Notes under the pieces: model-generated
Told to the model about the DNA's origin: nothing
Seen by the model: the letters and a program-made list of their open reading frames with translations, nothing else
Databases searched by the model: none
In this document: positions 60,423 to 64,000 of the stretch, in pieces
Layout of the letters: each line of letters begins with the position of its first letter
How positions within the stretch are numbered: position 1 is the stretch's first letter
Made by a program: the position numbers and the translations under genes
Assembly: GCF_047495495.1 (NCBI RefSeq)
Contig: NZ_CP179930.1
Coordinates: 1,240,001-1,304,000, forward strand
Reading direction: 5' to 3'
Source of the DNA: Zymobacter sp047495495
GTDB taxonomy: Bacteria > Pseudomonadota > Gammaproteobacteria > Pseudomonadales > Halomonadaceae
DNA: 64,000 nucleotides

Positions 60423-61943
60423 TCAGTGCGCGACGATATAGTCGTGCCACTTTTGGGGGCCAAGGGCGTGAATGCTGCGGCCTTGAGTATCAACGGCCAC
60501 AGTGACGGGCATGTCTTTGACCGTAAACTCGTAGATGGCTTCCATTCCTAGATCTTCAAAGGCTACGACTCGGGCCGCCGTGATCGCTTGTGCAACAAGA
60601 TAGGCTGCACCGCCGACGGCCATTAGGTAGACCGCTTGGTTGTCCTTGATGGCCTGAATGGCATCCTTGCCGCGTTCGGCTTTGCCGATCATGCCCCTAA
60701 GGCCGGCCTGTTCGAGCAGGGGGCGTGTGAACCTGTCCATGCGGGTAGCCGTAGTCGGTCCGGCAGGGCCGACCACTTCATTTCTAACGGGATCAACGGG
60801 GCCGACGTAGTAGATAAACCTATCGCGTAGATCAATGGGAAGGGGGGCACCCTGTTCGAGCAGGTCGACCAGACGCTTGTGCGCGGCATCGCGGCCCGTC
60901 AGCAGATGGCCAGATATCAGTAAGGTTTGCCCCGGCTGCCAGTGGGCGATGTCGTCGGCAGTGACAGTATCAAGATCGACATGGAGCGTATCATCGCTGG
61001 CGGTTCGCGCTATCTCTGGCCAGTCTTCTAGTGATGGAACGGGAAGCTGGGCAGGACCCGTGCCGTCCAGCGTGATGTCGATATGGCGTGTTGCGGCGCA
61101 GTTGGGGATGAGGGCGACAGGCTTGTTGGCCGCGTGAGTTGGGGCTGAGCGCACTTTGACGTCCAATACGGTGGTTAGCCCGCCTAGGCCCTGAGCACCG
61201 ATGCCGCTCTGATTGGCTCGTGTGAATAGCTCTAGGCGCAGCCTGTCTTCATGACTCAGGCTGTCGGGAACTTGCCTAGCGCGCTCTGCCAATGTCTGGA
61301 TATCAACGGGGGCCATTAATGACTGTTTTGCCATCAGCATGGCCTGCTCTGCTGTTCCACCGATGCCGATGCCCAACATGCCTGGCGGGCACCAGCCAGC
61401 GCCCATACCGGGAAGCTGAGCCATGACCCAGTCGGCAACGTTATCGGCTGGGTTGAGCATGGCAAAGCGCGCCTTGGCCTCACTGCCACCGCCCTTGGCT
61501 GCCAACTGTAAGGTCACGGTGTCGCCGGGCACCAAGCGGTGATGAATTACCGCCGGTGTGTTGTCACGTGTATTGCGGCGGGCGCCATCTGGGTCTTCAA
61601 GGATGGACGCGCGCAGTACGTTGTCAGGATAGGTATAGGCGCGGCGGACACCTTCGTTGATCAGATCATCAATAGCCGTGTCAGTGTCGAAACGCACATT
61701 CATCCCGATCGTGATGAACACCGTAACTATGCCGGTGTCCTGGCACAGAGGGCGTTTGCCGATCGCACACAGGCGAGAGTTGATCAGTATCTGAGCCATC
61801 GCGTCTTTGGCCGCGGGGTTCTTCTCGCTCTGCCAGGCCGCGTACATCGCGTCGATAAAGTCCTTGGGGTGATAGTAGGAAATGAACTGCAGTGCGTTTG
61901 CGACGCTATCAATCAGGTCGGCGGCACGTATTGTCGTTGTCAT
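60423..61943 (-). CDS. fumA: Fumarate hydratase, class I (iron-sulfur)
   Basis: Interconverts fumarate and malate with an oxygen-labile 4Fe-4S cluster. 506 residues. Cluster cysteines in RPLCQDTG and IPNCAATRH; a third candidate lies in the GWCPPGMLGIGIGG segment. N-terminal alpha domain and C-terminal swivelling beta domain (LLISGHLLTGRDAAHKRLVD, VGPAGPTTATRMD, IGKAERG) are fused as in FumA/FumB. ATG at 61943 with GAGGAGC upstream; the frame is open to 62057 but lacks homology there. A perfect hairpin (61972-61991) lies in the leader. The symbol fumA/fumB cannot be distinguished from sequence. Confidence 0.95.
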   Translation of the reverse strand: MTTTIRAADLIDSVANALQFISYYHPKDFIDAMYAAWQSEKNPAAKDAMAQILINSRLCAIGKRPLCQDTGIVTVFITIGMNVRFDTDTAIDDLINEGVRRAYTYPDNVLRASILEDPDGARRNTRDNTPAVIHHRLVPGDTVTLQLAAKGGGSEAKARFAMLNPADNVADWVMAQLPGMGAGWCPPGMLGIGIGGTAEQAMLMAKQSLMAPVDIQTLAERARQVPDSLSHEDRLRLELFTRANQSGIGAQGLGGLTTVLDVKVRSAPTHAANKPVALIPNCAATRHIDITLDGTGPAQLPVPSLEDWPEIARTASDDTLHVDLDTVTADDIAHWQPGQTLLISGHLLTGRDAAHKRLVDLLEQGAPLPIDLRDRFIYYVGPVDPVRNEVVGPAGPTTATRMDRFTRPLLEQAGLRGMIGKAERGKDAIQAIKDNQAVYLMAVGGAAYLVAQAITAARVVAFEDLGMEAIYEFTVKDMPVTVAVDTQGRSIHALGPQKWHDYIVAH

Positions 61944-61971
61944 GCAGTGCTTGCTCCTCGCGATCAGGGGA

Positions 61972-61991
61972 CCGTGCCTATAGGCACGGTG
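61972..61991 (-). promoter_or_regulatory. Hairpin in the fumarase leader
   Basis: ACCGTGCC-TATA-GGCACGGT, perfect 8-bp arms, 29-48 bases upstream of the fumarase start. Could be an operator or an RNA stem; no regulator can be named. Confidence 0.5.
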
Positions 61992-62169
61992 CCTTTGTCC
62001 TGCCGGTATACGACGTAGGTATAGACGACGATAACAAAAGACACCGGGTCTTATCACCTATTGCCGTAATTCGAGCGGGGCGTGAGCTGCACTGCTGAAT
62101 GCGCAGGATGATTTGCACGCTGGGTGGCTGACAATACGATGCTTCCAGCGTGCATGATCGGGCTGCCGC

Positions 62170-62793
62170 CTAGCGCCGTCCGAATGCCAGGTGCGCGGCA
62201 AAGAAGAGAAACAGGCCGCCCGTGACGCGATCCAGCCATTTGATGACGTTGGCACGGCGCAGTAGCTGTGTCAGAGGACGAGTGGCACCGATCAGCAGCA
62301 TGAACCACGTCAGGTTGATGGCAATGTGCAGCATCACCAAGATCAGTGTCCAGCCAACAAACGAATGTTGTGCGGGGATGAACTGAGGCAGAAATGAGAC
62401 GTAAAAGATGCCTACTTTGGGATTGAGGACATTGCTCAATAGGCCTTTCATCCCCCAGCCAATGTGCGAGCTCTTGAGGGTGTCGTCGCTGGCGTTGGAT
62501 GCAAAGTGAGTGCGTGGACGTAGCAGCATATGCAGGCCGAGCCAACAGAGGTAGGCGGCGCCACACAGCTTGAACAGGGTGAATAGGGTGGTTGAGACCG
62601 CCAGTAGTGCGCCAAGCCCTAGTGCAATTGCGGCTCCCCATACTAAGCATCCTGCATTGATGCCCAGTGCAGCCCGCATTGCTTGCTGCCGTCCTTCTGC
62701 GGCAGCCGTTCTCAATACCAGTGCTGTATCCAGTCCGGGCGTGAGGGTAAGCAGCGTTGCTGCCAGCATGAATGCGATCAGGTTGTGAACCAT
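62170..62793 (-). CDS. LysE/RhtB-family amino acid exporter
   Basis: Inner-membrane exporter of amino acids or derivatives, 207 residues, about six helices. The conserved N-terminal ATLLTLTPGLDTALVLRTA (LysE family usually TPGPD) and the NPKVGIFYVSFLPQF segment are clear. ATG at 62793 with AGGAG seven bases upstream; the upstream open frame to 62988 is non-homologous. Substrate not predictable. Confidence 0.9.
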   Translation of the reverse strand: MVHNLIAFMLAATLLTLTPGLDTALVLRTAAAEGRQQAMRAALGINAGCLVWGAAIALGLGALLAVSTTLFTLFKLCGAAYLCWLGLHMLLRPRTHFASNASDDTLKSSHIGWGMKGLLSNVLNPKVGIFYVSFLPQFIPAQHSFVGWTLILVMLHIAINLTWFMLLIGATRPLTQLLRRANVIKWLDRVTGGLFLFFAAHLAFGRR

Positions 62794-62916
62794 GGTAAGG
62801 CTCCTGGGTGCAGAGGGTGAGTCGACGATCGCCCCCTGAGGGTTTGGGTCAGATGGGCACAGAGGCGGCATTGCGTCGGTGCGCTGTCGCGTGGATGGTT
62901 TACGGGAGCAGATGCA

Positions 62917-62948
62917 AGAAAGGTGCCGTGAAGGCACCTTTCTTTTAG
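62917..62948 (-). terminator. Terminator of the UPF0104-type gene
   Basis: AAAGGTGCC/GGCACCTTT stem with 5-base loop, T-rich on both sides; lies 44 bases past the next minus-strand stop codon. Confidence 0.8.
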
Positions 62949-62991
62949 CACGGTGTGAACAATGTCCACCGGCCTCTCGCCAGTGCAACGA

Positions 62992-64000
62992 TCACGACTT
63001 GTGTTCGTGCTTGAGCGCTTCAACATCTTTTTTGCGCATTTTGAACAGCGTGTACAGAAGCGGTCGACCTGCCAACAGCAGAAAGGCAGGAATGCCCGCA
63101 ATCAGGTAGAAATGGTAGGTCACCAGACGCCAGATCAGGATGGCGGCCGCCGCTGTGTCATGGCCTACGATGCGGTCCAGCATGAACATAGAGGTGAATT
63201 CGGCACCGCCTGCGCCACCGGGAAGCAGCGTAACCTGTCCTGCTGCCATCGACACCATCTGCACCAGATAGGTGTAACCCCAGTTGACCTGATGCCCCAG
63301 TCCGTACAGCGCTAGGTAGAGTACGGTGTAGCGTACCAACCAGTGCAGCACGCCGAACAGGAATGCTTGCAGCAGCAGATGGCGCGGCATCTTCAACGTG
63401 GTACGCAATGCGTTGCGGAACACTAGGATACGACGCATCCAGCTGCGGCGGCGTGGGCCGCTGACGTGGCACAGTTTCAGAAAACCGGCGATATGGCGCA
63501 GCATGCGCTCATGGTGACGGCCGGCATAGATCAGTGCGCTCAGTGCCGCGGCCATCAGGATCAACGGGATGGCCAGCACCTTCATCGACGGCAGCTGTAT
63601 TGATGTCATGATGACGTACAGGCCGACCAGCAGCATCGACACGAAGAAGAACACCATGTCGATCATCTGATCGACGGCAAAGACAGCGGTGGTTTCAGCG
63701 GGGCGCAACCCTCGCTGTTTCATGATCGCGATCAGCGTGAGGTAGCCGCCAGCCCCTCCTGGCGTGGCGCAGATTGCGAACTCCACGGCCATGATGACGC
63801 CCATCGACTGCAGGCGAGTCAGGTGGCCAGAGCGGCCTGCCAGTAGTACGCGCAATTTGGCAGCGTTAAGGTACCAACAGACAAAGATCATGCCGATCAT
63901 CACGACCAGCAGGTGTAACGGGAATTGATGCAACAGGGGCAGCATACCGCGGCCTCCCCATATCACCGGAATCGCGATGATCGCGATCAAGCCGATGATC
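62992..64000 (-). CDS. UPF0104/AglD-type flippase-like membrane protein, 5' end outside window
   Basis: Multi-pass protein of the lysylphosphatidylglycerol synthase transmembrane region family (YbhN/AglD2-like). 335 residues are present; the frame is still open at the window edge, so the start lies beyond 64000. Eight or so hydrophobic segments; conserved EFAICATPGGAGGYLTLI and TLLPGGAGGAEFTSMFML are the two GxGGxE-like family motifs. Relatives are proposed to flip or modify lipid-linked glycans; function here unknown. Confidence 0.85.
   Translation of the reverse strand, partial: IIGLIAIIAIPVIWGGRGMLPLLHQFPLHLLVVMIGMIFVCWYLNAAKLRVLLAGRSGHLTRLQSMGVIMAVEFAICATPGGAGGYLTLIAIMKQRGLRPAETTAVFAVDQMIDMVFFFVSMLLVGLYVIMTSIQLPSMKVLAIPLILMAAALSALIYAGRHHERMLRHIAGFLKLCHVSGPRRRSWMRRILVFRNALRTTLKMPRHLLLQAFLFGVLHWLVRYTVLYLALYGLGHQVNWGYTYLVQMVSMAAGQVTLLPGGAGGAEFTSMFMLDRIVGHDTAAAAILIWRLVTYHFYLIAGIPAFLLLAGRPLLYTLFKMRKKDVEALKHEHKS

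Noticed and set aside
60106..60450. Frames encoding CGMRYAV heptapeptide repeats
   Set aside because: Generated by the 7-base array in every register; no start context or independent coding signal.

Overview
The window is a chromosomal segment of moderately high GC from a gammaproteobacterium. Gene content and protein style (AceE of the homodimeric type, a three-lipoyl AceF, RsmJ, RlmM, EpmC, AgmR-like regulator, phosphatidylcholine synthase, glutathione-dependent formaldehyde oxidation) fit the Halomonadaceae/Oceanospirillales best. This placement is inference from protein resemblance; there is no rRNA in the window.

Layout. 1-12.7 kb: serS (5' end missing), a long non-coding stretch with a strong candidate Csr/Rsm-type regulatory RNA on the minus strand (about 1784-1998), trmO, ampD, the pyruvate dehydrogenase genes aceE-aceF, adk, tsaB-rsmJ. 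12.8-24.8 kb: hmp, a YecA-family protein, a SprT-like metalloprotease, an orphan NarL-type regulator, hemN, cydDC, gltX, tRNA-Ala(GGC). 25-33.3 kb: a cluster of three DnaA boxes, then gltA diverging from sucA-sucB-lpdA; SucB carries two lipoyl domains and an intrinsic-terminator-like hairpin lies between sucA and sucB. 33.5-46.5 kb: an AT-rich family 8 glycosyltransferase gene, frmA-fghA-mtgA, pcs, a cupin gene, a decayed stretch holding a copied piece of tusA, a CysE-like acyltransferase, pyrB, a DUF4168 gene, rlmM, tusA, a MATE transporter and epmC.

46.7-55.1 kb is a decaying prophage transcribed leftwards: spike, frameshifted baseplate hub, other baseplate debris, frameshifted holin, a Q-position gene, RusA-like and DUF1364 nucleases, and a 5'-truncated gene. 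AT-rich cargo genes are interspersed: a lipoprotein, a CPBP protease, and an L,D-transpeptidase-fold protein coupled to a secreted partner that looks like an effector-immunity pair. Duplicated phage sequence flanks the cargo, which suggests two cargo cassettes occupying one site. A truncated, frameshifted GH68 levansucrase gene sits among the baseplate remnants. 55.1-60 kb is AT-rich and mosaic: small secreted proteins, broken genes, a GT9 and a GH5 enzyme. 60.4-64 kb: class I fumarase, a LysE-family exporter and a partial UPF0104-type membrane protein.

Four perfect tandem arrays of 7- or 8-nt units occur in intergenic DNA (3520, 14146, 14192 and 60253).

Functionally the core is central carbon metabolism (pyruvate and 2-oxoglutarate dehydrogenases, citrate synthase, fumarase), translation and RNA modification (serS, gltX, trmO, tsaB, rsmJ, rlmM, tusA, epmC), and respiration or stress (cydDC, hemN, hmp, frmA-fghA).
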